Shown here: piece by piece, positions 33,760 through 44,051 of the stretch
How the letters are laid out: each line of letters opens with the position of its first letter
Position numbering within the stretch: position 1 is the stretch's first letter
Origin: Harmonia axyridis
Lineage: Eukaryota > Arthropoda > Insecta > Coleoptera > Coccinellidae
Assembly (NCBI RefSeq): GCF_914767665.1
Contig: NC_059505.1
Span: forward strand, 36,081,506 to 36,145,505
Direction of reading: 5' to 3'
Length of the DNA: 64,000 nucleotides
Position numbers and translations under genes: made by a program
Notes under the pieces: model-generated
Told to the model about the DNA's origin: nothing
Seen by the model: only the letters and a program-made list of their open reading frames with translations
The model's database searches: none

Positions 33760-34900
33760 AATTAATGAGCCTGGGTTCGAATACTACTGCTAGGTATTCA
33801 ATAAAATTGATTTACTTTGATAATTTCATTTATTTTTCGTCACGTGTCGATATATATTTCGTTAAAAGAGGAAATAATAGAGTATAATATAAAATTGGCA
33901 GTGTTTTCCTAATTTGGATCAACTCACCTTGATCAACGACATTTTTGTTTTATTGTTAGAAATTAAATTTTCATAGTTTAGTTCATATCGTATATTAGAA
34001 TAAAGAGACTGTTTATTCTAGATTTTTGTTTCAGCTTTGTTAATTTTTCAAATTTTGTACATTAGTTGAATTAACATTATGTAGGTGATAAATTTTGTTT
34101 CAATGTGAACATCGAGATTGAAGTTTTTGATAGAAGGCAGTAATTTTATATTATACATTCAACTAGACTTATAAGTATAGTCAAATGACACTGCTTTCCT
34201 CAATTTTAAGTTTAAATATCGTAATATGCTATTGTGCTCTCTATCAAGGTGACGTTCAAAGGTGAAACGTCAAAAAGTGACATTCGATCCTCGAACCATC
34301 AGAAAAACAACCATACAAACAACAAATACACTCTGAACAGTGAACATACACCCTCCTTTCACAATCACACCAAACTTATACTTCTAGAGATATGAATTTT
34401 GAAAATGTTCATTTGGATATTAGAATTAATGTTTCATTGAAATTTGTTTACGTAGATAATTTCAGATTTTTTTCGTCACGTGTAGATATATTCTGCGTTG
34501 AAAGAGAAGAAATAATTGAGCATAGTTTAGAATTTACGTTGTTTTTCACTTTTGGATCAACTCACCTTTACGACATTTTTGCTTCATTTTAAGAAATTTC
34601 ATTTGATTCTATTGTCATAAATAAGTTCATATTATAAATTCGAAAAAAGATACTTTTAATTTTTGATTTTTGTGTAAGGTTTGGTTAAAGTAATATTATG
34701 TTCATTGGGAAATAAGTTACTCATACAAAGAAATAACACCATAAAATCATACATTCAACCATACCCATGAGTTTTCATCAACGATAAGTTGCCAAATGTG
34801 GACCGTTTAATATCTTAATATTATTGTACTTTCTGTCAAGGTGACGTTCAAAGGTGAAACGTCAAAAACTGACATTTCTCTCCTCAAACCATCCAAAAAC
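33760..34900 (+). repeat. Tandem segmental duplication, two diverged copies
   Basis: 33770-34330 and 34400-34900 share ordered blocks: TTTTTCGTCACGTGTNGATATAT, GGATCAACTCACCTT, GACATTTTTG, CATTATGT or TATTATGTTCATTG, and finally GTGACGTTCAAAGGTGAAAC followed by CATCNAAAAACMAACC. Neither copy holds a coding frame. The second copy leads directly into the CpG-rich region at 35.0 kb. Confidence 0.65.
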
Positions 34901-34989
34901 CAACCCATACAGACACAACCCAAACAAACCCCCAAATCACAACCAAACCAAACGCTCCAAAACGTACATTCCCACAAAACACGAGACAA

Positions 34990-35696
34990 AAACGACACAC
35001 AAAACTCAAACAAAAAAAATCACCTGTTCCTCCACATCGGCCGAGCCGACCTTGCCCTTCTTCGCCCTGTCGCCCCGGCAACAGCACAAGAAACAACTCA
35101 TGGCGGCCGTCGACAAAAAAAAGAAACAGAAAACGACAAACAGACGCAAAACGAATTCGCGCGACACCGGCAGCGCGAAACGCTCAGCAAACCGAGGTAG
35201 ATCATCGACTGGGCTCGATGATAATGAATCCCCGGTCTCGGCCATCATTATTACTTCAATTATTATCGCCAAACCCGTAATATCAACAACAACAACACGC
35301 TCAAAACACATACCGATGCTTCACGTCTTGTAGGTGGCGGCCCTGATGAGGTGCGGAACAGCAACATTCGGGTTCCTCTGTGGTTGGACAAACTGCACAC
35401 AAATCGGCGTTTTCGACGCCGCACACTAGACGCGGCAGCGGTTAAAAAAACTCGGCGGTGAGATTAACGCGAAGAAGTGCTCGCGGTGTTGCACCGTGCA
35501 AAGTCACCTGTGGACTGTCGGTTGCCGATGGTCGAGGCACCGGTTTGACCGTGGAAGACGTGTGGAGTGGTGTGTACAGCCAGGCAGGTAGACGATGGCG
35601 AGGTTGTGCGGTTCTTGCGAAAGACGGTGTGGAAGTTACTGCAGCCGAAAATTTGAAGTTCGCGACTGAGAACGGTTGCACTATACGTTTTCTACG
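34990..35696 (+). promoter_or_regulatory. CpG-rich island, possible first exon or promoter
   Basis: About 700 bp of clearly higher GC and CpG density than anything within 10 kb, ending exactly where a mariner element is inserted (TA at 35697). The open stretch from 35458 (RSARGVAPCKVTCGLSVADG) starts at GTG and runs into the mariner, so it is not a complete gene. Possible donor sites are GGCG/GTGAGA (35457) and GGCAG/GTAGAC (35587). I think it is the 5' end of a gene whose other exons I cannot place; it could also be a single conserved non-coding element. Confidence 0.35.
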
Positions 35697-36965
35697 TACA
35701 ACTTTGCTTCCGCCGTTTTTTCGAAATTCGATGCTTTATTGTAAAAAACTGGTTTTACATTTATCATTCAAAGTAATGTCCATCGCTGGCCACTACTTTC
35801 TCCCATCTTTCGGACAGCGTACGAATCCCGAGTTGAAAAAACTGGTCATCTTTTGAAGCGATCCAATAATCGATACAATTTTTTACTTCCTCATAAGACC
35901 GGAAGAGCTTGGTCGACCAGGCCGTGTGCCATTGATCGAAACAAGTGACAGTCCGAGGGAGCAACGTCTGGAGAATATGGCGGGAGGGGTAGGACTTTCC
36001 ATTTCAACGTTTCCAAGTATGTCTTGACCACTTTTGCAACTTGGGGTCGAGCATTGTCATGCTGTAAAATCACTTTATTATGTCTCTCGTTGTATTGCGG
36101 TCGTTTGTCTTTCAATGCTCGGCTCAAACGCATCAATTAGGTTCGATAACGATCGCTTGTGATTAATTCAGTCGGTTTTAACAATTCATAATACACTACG
36201 CCAAGCTGGTCGCACCAAATACTGAGCAAGACCTTGGAATCGTGAATATTCGGTTCGACCATCGACCGTGAAGCATGACCGGGATATCCCCATGATTTTC
36301 TGAGCTTGGGCTTATCGCAATGAATTTTTCGTCCCCCAGTCACAAAGCGATGCCGAAATCCCGTCCCTCTTTGCCTTGTAAGCAGATTTTCACAAGCAAA
36401 TAAACGCCGTTCAGCAACTCTCGGCTTCAACTCGTACGGCACCCAATTTCGTTGTTTCTAAATCATTCCCATAACTTTCTGGCGTTTTGAAATGGCTTGT
36501 TGCGTCACTCTCAATTATCCTGCCAATTCTTGTTGCGTTTGACACGAGTCTTGATCAAGTAATGCCTCCAATTCCGCATCTTCGAAAACCTTCCCTCTTT
36601 CACCGCCATGCTGGTCTTCGACGTCAAAACTACCATTCTTGAAGCTTTGAAACCACTCTCTGCACGTTCTTTCACTAATAGCGGCCTCACCATAAGTATT
36701 TGAGAGCATTCGATGAGCCACAGCCGCAAATTTCTTCATATTAAAGCAAAAAATTGAAACCTACCGCAAACGACGATTATTTGGCTAGTAAGCTGACATG
36801 TGTTATCGAGAATAACTTTATGAAGTAGACACAAATCGACTAATATTTCGATGGCATTATGTTTAGAAATACCTAAGATCACTTTATGACATAAACGATC
36901 TATTTATTTCGACTACCAATCACCGCTACAGCCATCTATTGCAAATCGGCGAAAGCAAAGTTGTA
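35697..36965 (-). mobile_element. Mariner element, copy 2 (nearly full length)
   Basis: Bounded by TA on both sides with mirrored ACAACTTTGCTT ends; 1269 bp. The transposase on the minus strand starts near 36740 (KKFAAVAHRMLSNTYGEAAI) and runs to about 35764, with several frameshifts. The spacing from the Asp of HDNARP to the Asp of VAPSD is 34 residues, the D34D arrangement of true mariners. The first catalytic position is GGRK where copy 3 has GDEN, so activity is lost. Confidence 0.9.
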
Positions 36966-38019
36966 CACCTAATAATTCCAAATGATCTTCTTTTAATTGA
37001 TACATCCTTTTCCATTAATGGGAAGTATTTTGAACCAAAAACACAAATAACGCATAAATTACGAGCTCTCAAAAGCTCCTGAGGCTAAGTCAGTGCTACC
37101 CTCGAATTGGCCTTACTTGAAACCATAACAGAGCGAAAAAGCTAAAACCAACTATTGTTACAGTTGCAAGGCCCAGATTTGAATCAACTCGATTACCATA
37201 TTGGAAAAACCTCGAAGAAAACTGAATTTCCATTGCAAACTCAAAACGTTCTAGTTTCTGGAATTGGTCCACTTGGAAACTTATCGAACAACCCTCGTAC
37301 ATCCTCCATTCTGAGGGGTCCAATCTTTCTTTCACGATTCGAAGAAGTGTACAGAGGAAGAGACCTTGTGAAAGGTACGTCTGCGATATATCGAACACCT
37401 GCTCTTGTTTAAAATGCAGTTCAACTTGTGGTCCCTGTTCTCGTCACGAATGACAGCTGACAAGCTAGAGAGATCGGCACAGGTAGTGTGGGACACTGGG
37501 ATCGGCATACAATTTCAGGGGGGTTTCGAAGAATCCTTCGAACATAATAATGAATATTAAGTATACTATAATTTTATCAGTCTCCGTCCTGTATTTTCAA
37601 TAGGAGAACATATGTTTGGACGTTTGGCTGTATTCAGAGCTTGAGCTCTATTGACCAAATTTTAAACTAGGTGCGGTTTATTATTTTTTCTTATCTCAAT
37701 ATATTCAACATAAGGAAAAAGTTACATAGTAAAGATCATTCGTTGCGAAAATCCTATAAAATATTCAAAAATTAATAACTCAAAACTATACAAAATCTGA
37801 CATTGCGACGAAGGAGAGAGATTTTGAAAATATTAAGAGCATTTAGTTATTCATTTTTCTCGACTTTGAGTCATTGATTGGATTTTTTTTCTCTGTGCTC
37901 TTCATATGTTATCTGAAATTCCTGATTTTTCTTCACTCAAATATGGACTTCTTACATTAAAACATTCAAAGATTATTCACATTGAATTAGTTTATTCAAT
38001 CATAGCCATTTCAATATAC
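36966..38019. other. No gene recognised
   Basis: The open stretches at 37155-37412 (plus) and 37096-37398 (minus) overlap each other. The plus one opens at TTG and reads LQGPDLNQLDYHIGKTSKK without a family I know. Confidence 0.35.
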
Positions 38020-38890
38020 AGGGTGATTCACCACGATAGCCTATTAGACGTTTATGGAAAACTAATCATAATTTTATTCTGAAAATTTGCAATTTGGGTT
38101 TTGAAAGTATGATCTTCCTCCCTAAAATATTTTCAGATCTCTACAACTACTACTTTACTAGTTCCTCATTTCAAATGGCACACCCAATATATTTGCATCA
38201 TTAGATGCTTTTTGTAATGGCAATTTCAGCAATATGCCATACCTTTGCTGAAAACGCAATGGTTCATGAGTTAATGGGATTCTTATGAAAAAAATGGTGG
38301 GGACGAGGACTCACAGTTTTTTGAATATTTCTGCAGAGAAAGCATTTTTCGGAAAAACTTTTCTCATATTCGATTCTGCAAATACGTAGTATTATAAGAC
38401 TTTGCGGTTTGGACCAAAAATGTGCAGGGTGTTTATCAGAAGATCATGAACTTGGACAACTGAAATTCATCAAAACTCAATACTTTCAAATTAGAACCTA
38501 TATTTTTTTATTATTTTAGTCGATTTTACGTCTAAAAAGAAGAGAGGTTACTCCAGCAAACCCAATTCCTAATATTCCTAATAGTTTGGGAGTTATCGAG
38601 GAAAAACTTTAAATGAGGAAAAACCGCAATTTCTAACTGTGTAGAGTATTCTGTAACTTATGGAATTGTCAGCAAAAAAGCTATCAAATGATGCAATAAT
38701 ATACTAGGTGTGCTATTTTAAATAAGGAAGTAGTATTTTGTGTCCGGTATAACCGGAAGTTGTAGAGATCTGAAAATATTTTAGGAAGAAAGATCATTAT
38801 CTTAAACTCCAACATTCAAATTTTCAGCACAAAGTTGAGATAAGTTTTCCATAAATAACTAATAGGTCATCGAAGTGAATCATCCTATAT
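38020..38890. mobile_element. Foldback element, about 870 bp
   Basis: Arms 38020-38225 (ATACAGGGTGATTCACCACG, AAAATATTTTCAGATCTCTACAAC) and about 38690-38890 (GTTGTAGAGATCTGAAAATATTTT, GTGAATCATCCTATAT) are inverted, with mismatches. The 460-bp middle carries no frame. Confidence 0.75.
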
Positions 38891-39281
38891 TATTTCAACT
38901 TCTGCGCAGATCATGTACATGAAGCTACAGTAGAAAATATACAGGGTGAACTATTTGCAACAACAAAGTTCATCATTATTCCGGGAAAAGGTGAGATCTG
39001 ACAATAACGTAAAACAATCATAATATCGGCCCTATCACAAGATTCTTGCACACCAAAATCTCAAAATCTATACAAATTATGCGATAAATTAGGCGTTCCA
39101 TACTCAAAATTCACTCTGTATTCCGAAAGAGTTATACCCAGATTTTTCCAATCGATAACCGCAAAAAAGTGTGTCAGACGTAGTTCTTTCGGTTTCAATA
39201 GGAAAATATTATTCTAGTTCGATAAAAGCCTGCTCGTGATCATCATTCATTATCTATTTCCCTTTGGCTTTCGGCTTTTCA

Positions 39282-39391
39282 GGTCTGGGATTGGGGAAAA
39301 TTGAAACCGGGCGCGTATGAGGAAATGGAAGATCTGAAAATGGTGCTCGAAGTCGGAAACGTCGATGTATCGAATTGGAAGGGAAATATCC
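39282..39391 (+). CDS. Possible internal exon, unidentified gene
   Basis: A polypyrimidine run and acceptor (CTTTCGGCTTTTCAG) precede an open block of 36 codons with clearly coding composition: VWDWGKLKPGAYEEMEDLKM then VLEVGNVDVSNWKGNIR. A candidate donor, CG/GTTAGA, follows. No start codon is expected for an internal exon. I do not recognise the protein. It may belong with the CpG-rich region at 35 kb. Only splice dinucleotides and codon look support it. Confidence 0.3.
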
Positions 39392-39930
39392 GGTTAGAAA
39401 TACAATTTTGACACGCTATTAATCAGGTGTTTTCAATTTGATCCCAAAAAAATGGGGGAATCACGTACGTGACGTCTGGAGCTTCTGAAAGCTCGTTCAT
39501 TCGCCTGACTTTTTTCCACGAGATTTTGCACAAAACTTATTATTTATTTTATTATTATTTTTCATTATTATTATTTATTTTATTTCACAACCAAATTCCG
39601 TTTTCTCAACACAAATTTGAGGTGAAATCTTTCTGATGTGTCTTAGTTTTAAGAATATGTGCCTCCGAAAGTTTCTGATGATCGTCATAGAATACAATAA
39701 CTCATTTAACCTGCAAAGTGACATTAAATTGGAACATAGAACTACGTGACACTCCCAACAAGTCATTTGACTTTTTTTGAACAATTATATTGAGGAAACA
39801 AAAAATCATATAGTTACAAATAATAAATGTATGCTTGAAGGTTCAATTTTTACTCTTTCATATGCTTTAGGAAGTGAAGGTTCATTTCAAGGAAAAATGG
39901 TTTAGGGATTTTTTCGAAAACGTATTTATG
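39392..39930. other. No gene recognised
   Basis: AT-rich spacer up to the third mariner copy. Confidence 0.4.
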
Positions 39931-41249
39931 TACAACTTTGCTTCCGCCGTTTTACAATAAATGGCTGTAGCGGTAAGTGGTAATCGAAATAACCAGATTG
40001 TAGATGTCATACCTTAAGCTTAGGTATTTGTAAACATAACGCCATCGAAATATTTGTCGATTTGTGTGTGCTTCATTAAGTTATTCTCGCTTAAACATGT
40101 CAGCTTACGACCAAATTCTCGTCATTTGCGGTAGGTTTGAATTTTCTGCTTCAATATGATGAAGTCTGCGGCTGAGGCTCATCGAATGCTCTCAAATAAC
40201 TATGGTGAGACCGCTTTTAGTAAAAAAACATACCGAGAGTGTTTTCAACGCTTCAAGAACGGTGATTTTGATGTTAAAGACCAGAATGGCAGCAGAGAAG
40301 ATTTTCGATGCAGAATTGGAAGCATTACTTGATCAACACCCGCAATAAGAATTGGATCATTGGGAGTGACGCAACAATCCATTTCAGAACGCCTGAAATC
40401 TCACCAAGAACAGAGGTTTTCGAAGATGTAGAATTGGAAACATTACTTGATCAAGACTCGTGTCAAACGCAACCAGAATTGGCAGGATCATTGGGAGTGA
40501 CGCAACAAGCCATTTCAAAACGCCTGAAAGTCATAGAAATAATTCAGAAACATGGAGATTGGGTGCCGTACGAGTTGATGCCGGGAGATGTTGAACGGCG
40601 TTTGTTTGCTTGTGGACAGCTGCTTGCAAGGCGAAGACGGAAGAGATTTCTGCATCGCATTGTGACTGGAGACGAAAATGGGTTCATTACGATAATCCTA
40701 AGCGCAGAAAATCATGGAGATATCTCGGCCATGCTTCCACGTCGACGGCCAAATCGAATATTCTCGGTTCCAAGGTCATGCTCAGTATTTTGTTGGACCA
40801 GCTCGGCGTAGTGTATTATGAGATTTTGAACCCGACTGAAACAATTACAGGCGATCGTCATCGAATGCAATTAATGCGTTTGAGCCGAGCATTGAAAGAC
40901 AAACGGTTGCAATACAATGAAAAACGTGATAAAGTGTTTTATCAGAATGACAATGCTCTACCCCATGTTGCGAATGTGGTCAAGACATACTTCGAAACGT
41001 TGAAATGGGAATTTCAACCCACCCGCTGTATTCTACAGACGTTGCTCCCTAAGACTATCACATGTTTCGATCAATGACACGCAGCCTTGCTGACCCGCAC
41101 TTACGGTCTTATGAAGAAGTAAAAATTGGATCGATTCCTAGAATGCTTCAAAAGATGACCTGTTTTTCAAACGCGGGATTCGTACGAAAGATGGGAGAAA
41201 ATAGTGGCCAGCGATGGACAAAACTTCGAATCGGAAAAAAACGACTAGT
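39931..41249 (+). mobile_element. Mariner element, copy 3 (internal duplication, 3' end lost)
   Basis: The 5' terminus TACAACTTTGCTTCCGCCGT is intact. The 3' end stops at GAAAAAAACG, inside the expected terminal repeat. The transposase keeps the first catalytic motif (IVTGDEN) and the middle (WTSSA... frame shifted to YYEILNPTETITGD), then NDNALPHVANVVKTYFETLK. A segment of about 115 bp coding for the helix-turn-helix part (ELETLLDQDSCQTQPELAGS) is duplicated in tandem: units begin near 40302 and 40417. Frameshifts occur near 40800 and 41060, and the PDVAPSD block is disrupted. Confidence 0.9.
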
Positions 41250-42296
41250 GAGAATTATATCCAAAAAGAAATGGCAATATCAACTTCCCAGCGTCCGTAA
41301 AAATTAAGAACATATTTGATTCTCTAATTTGCATTCAAATTTGCTTTCACGGAGCTATAAAGTTCAGTTTATCTAGGACTAGGACTTAATGAAAAAGACA
41401 TTTACAACCTCGTAAAATAATGTAGCCTCTTTAGAAATCTTTACCGAGATTTCAGGTATTTTATCGAAGAAAAACGGTAACATTCTCTTCCACAAATTGC
41501 TCGAGACAAGACAACAATTCCATAATTATGATCTGATTGAATAAACAAGGAAATTCACTGTTTCTTCATCATATTTTTCTACGGTCGCCAGAGATCAATA
41601 TCGATCACTTTCACATAATATCGAAAGTCATCCAAGAAAATTATTAATTTCTCCGATATTGACAATGAATTTTACTTATGATTTAAATTGGAGAAAGGTG
41701 AAACTGACCCCTTCGATTTATAAAATTACATAAAAACTTATTATACAGTTAACGAGCAATCACCCAAGAAATAATATAATATTCGAATAATTATCAACGT
41801 TAGTATTTCTATTCCATATTGCATATTGGATTTCGGGATTTTAATAAATTAATATTCACATTCATGAATACTCAATATTGTATGGTAATGTTGAGGCATT
41901 TTTTCTTCATTGAATTGCATAAGAAACAACCAAATTATATTTTCAATTGATTGAATAATTGAGAGAGAATGATATAACAATTTCACCGACGCCACTGATC
42001 GGGGATTCTTGACCCCTTTATTTAGTAGCAAGAGGGTCGATTCAACCCCTTATACAATTACAATATGATATCTAACCTAAAATCTCCTGCGTAAGAATCT
42101 GAAGAATTAAACTCTGAATGAAATTATATTTAATCGCAGTTCTTTTTCTTATGAGAGACTATAAAAATATTCAGACTTTCTTGAAACAAAACAGCTGTTT
42201 GTTCCTGGAAAACTGTGTGTTATCAATTGAAAAATAATCCTTTCCAATGACTTGGAATGAACCAGTAAAATACAAACAGCAAAATTGAAAACTTAC
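41250..42296. other. No gene recognised
   Basis: AT-rich. This is probably the first intron of the gene whose first exon ends at 42297. Confidence 0.35.
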
Positions 42297-42422
42297 ATTT
42301 TCTTCCGGAGGACTTGAATTTTTCTCTGCATCTTCTACTTGAGCTTCAGCCTCAGCTGCAGTTTCGCAATTTTCTTCAGCTTCTTGCGGAGCAATATCAG
42401 ACACCTCACCGATTTCACTCAT
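42297..42422 (-). CDS. First coding exon of an unidentified acidic protein
   Basis: ATG at 42422 starts a 42-codon exon: MSEIGEVSDIAPQEAEENCE, then TAAEAEAQVEDAEKNSSPPE and EN. It ends at a strong donor, AAT/GTAAGT. The peptide is rich in Glu and Ala, low in hydrophobics and probably disordered. Codon look and the consensus donor support a real exon. The next exons should lie at lower coordinates on the minus strand; none is recognisable between 42.3 kb and the mariner at 41.2 kb, so the first intron is long or the gene leaves the window. I cannot name the product. Confidence 0.55.
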
Positions 42423-43198
42423 CCTAAAGTCTTTTTCAGTTGGCAGTATTAGGCATCATCTCATTTTTCCAACTAATATCAAATAGTTATCACTATAAAA
42501 TTTGGTGTGAAGATTGGATTGCACTAACAGTCATAATCACTAACACGACAAACAAAAGTATATATATTTTGGTAACTTAACTTTGAAAGATGTCATACAT
42601 CTTCGAAGAATATTGATATCTAGGAAGGGAGTATTTGTTTTGACTTTATGTCAGGGGTTCTTTTTCTTTTCCCACCCCTGGCCTGGTTTTCCACCCCAAT
42701 TCAAACGTTACATCGTTTCAGTGGCAACACTGCTCACAAATTCGGGTATTGTGGGTTGCAGAACCATCAATTCTGAATATTATGGAAATTGTTAATACAT
42801 AGCGATTTCTGCTTGATTTGTCTAGATTAATTTCAATAATTTCTATTATTTATTAATGTGATTATTTCATTCCAAAAAATAACCACAGAACAATATAAAT
42901 ACAATTTTTTTTGGTAGTTCAAATTATTGTTGATTAACCATAGACCTAATATCCATATTAGGTCTATGTGATTAACCTAAAAATTTAACCTCAATTAATT
43001 TCGAACCATTCAACTCATCTTAGTGAATCACATATTCTATTTGAAGAAGCAAACATATAAATTTTTGTCTTAAAAACATTTACAGAAAGTGATAATCAAC
43101 ATTCCAATAGTATAAAAATTATAATTAGTCCCTAAATATGACGAAATCCGAATAGCTTTCAAAACTTGATGCTAATTCAATATTCCTAAGGTGTGATA
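42423..43198. promoter_or_regulatory. Intergenic, head-to-head promoter region with a perfect palindrome
   Basis: This lies between two divergent starts (42422 minus, 43199 plus), so it should hold both promoters. 42939-42968 is a palindrome with 14-bp arms (CATAGACCTAATAT, a CC centre, then its mirror). No TATA box could be assigned with confidence. Confidence 0.45.
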
Positions 43199-43932
43199 AT
43201 GTCGAAGTTATTAAGGAGGTCTTTAATATTATTTGGAAGGTCAAATATAATACGAAACTACAGGCAAAATGCGTTTGGAAAATATCTTTTGTTCACAAAT
43301 ACAGTTAGCTCAGGGATTCCAATGTTTTTTGGCGATCTAATTCAGCAAGAAATCGAGTATCAGAATAAAAAATTAGCAAAACGATATGACTATAAAAGAT
43401 TAGGTAGGTTTTTCGTTAATTTTAAAATTACAGTATACTATATTACTCAAATATTTTTCAGGGCGAATGTTACTATTTGGACTGGCTGTAGGGCCTGTAC
43501 ATCATTATATTTATATAAATCTCAATAAGTACCTTCCAGGGAGAAGTATGGCCAACATTGCCAAGAAAATTTTGACAGATCAATTATTAATAGGTCCCCT
43601 ATGCATTTTATTATTTTTCTCTGGCCTTGGAGTGTTAGAAGGAAAATCACTGGATAGCATAAATAGTGAAATTAAATCGAAATTCCTAGTGGTTTATAAG
43701 GTAAGCTTTTACTTTTACCCTTACAAATTGTAGAATTCTAGTGAATTGTCATTTCTTCTAGATGGATTGGGTTATTTGGCCTCCTACACAATTCATAAAT
43801 TTTTATTTTGTACCTGTGAAATACCAAATAATGTATATAAATTTGGTAACAGTTTTGTATGATGTATTCTTATCATATGTTAAACACAGAGATCAAGATA
43901 TGGATAAAATTGGAGAAAAGTACAATGAATGA
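43199..43932 (+). CDS. Mpv17/PMP22-family membrane protein (Mpv17-like 2 type)
   Basis: Three exons, 43199-43403, 43462-43700 and 43762-43932, in phase and with GT-AG introns (58 and 61 bp), give 204 residues. The ATG at 43199 is chosen over an in-frame GTG just upstream. The N-terminus (SKLLRRSLILFGRSNIIRNY) is basic and amphipathic, fitting mitochondrial targeting. Family blocks: KYLLFTNTVSSGIPMFFGDL, QQEIE, then GRMLLFGLAVGPVHHYIYIN, KILTDQLLIGPLCILLFF, and the C-terminal signature DWVIWPPTQFINFYFVPVKY. Family members are small four-helix proteins of the mitochondrial inner membrane or peroxisome; the Mpv17-like 2 subtype is linked to mitochondrial ribosome assembly. Length is normal. A poly(A) signal AATAAA lies at 43963. 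The gene converges on IDH. Confidence 0.9.
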
Positions 43933-44051
43933 CTGAAACCCCCTCTAACAAATTTTTATGTTAATAAATATTGAAATTTTATTGTAGTTAAATGAATAAT
44001 TGTTATTATTTTCAATTCATATTTATTGTACAAATAAATTGTTGATGTCTC

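Noticed and set aside
33775..33800. TGGGTTCGAATACTACT, resembling a tRNA T arm
   Set aside because: No acceptor stem or anticodon arm can be formed around it.
34841..35333. Overlapping ORFs of 119 and 159 codons (plus) and 101 codons (minus) in the CpG-rich zone
   Set aside because: Three frames are open at once, with low-complexity Lys/Thr/Asn/Pro content; stop-poor composition explains them. The region is kept only as a possible 5' exon or promoter.
37096..37412. Opposed ORFs of 100 and 85 codons
   Set aside because: They overlap on opposite strands; neither has a family resemblance, and the plus one opens at TTG.
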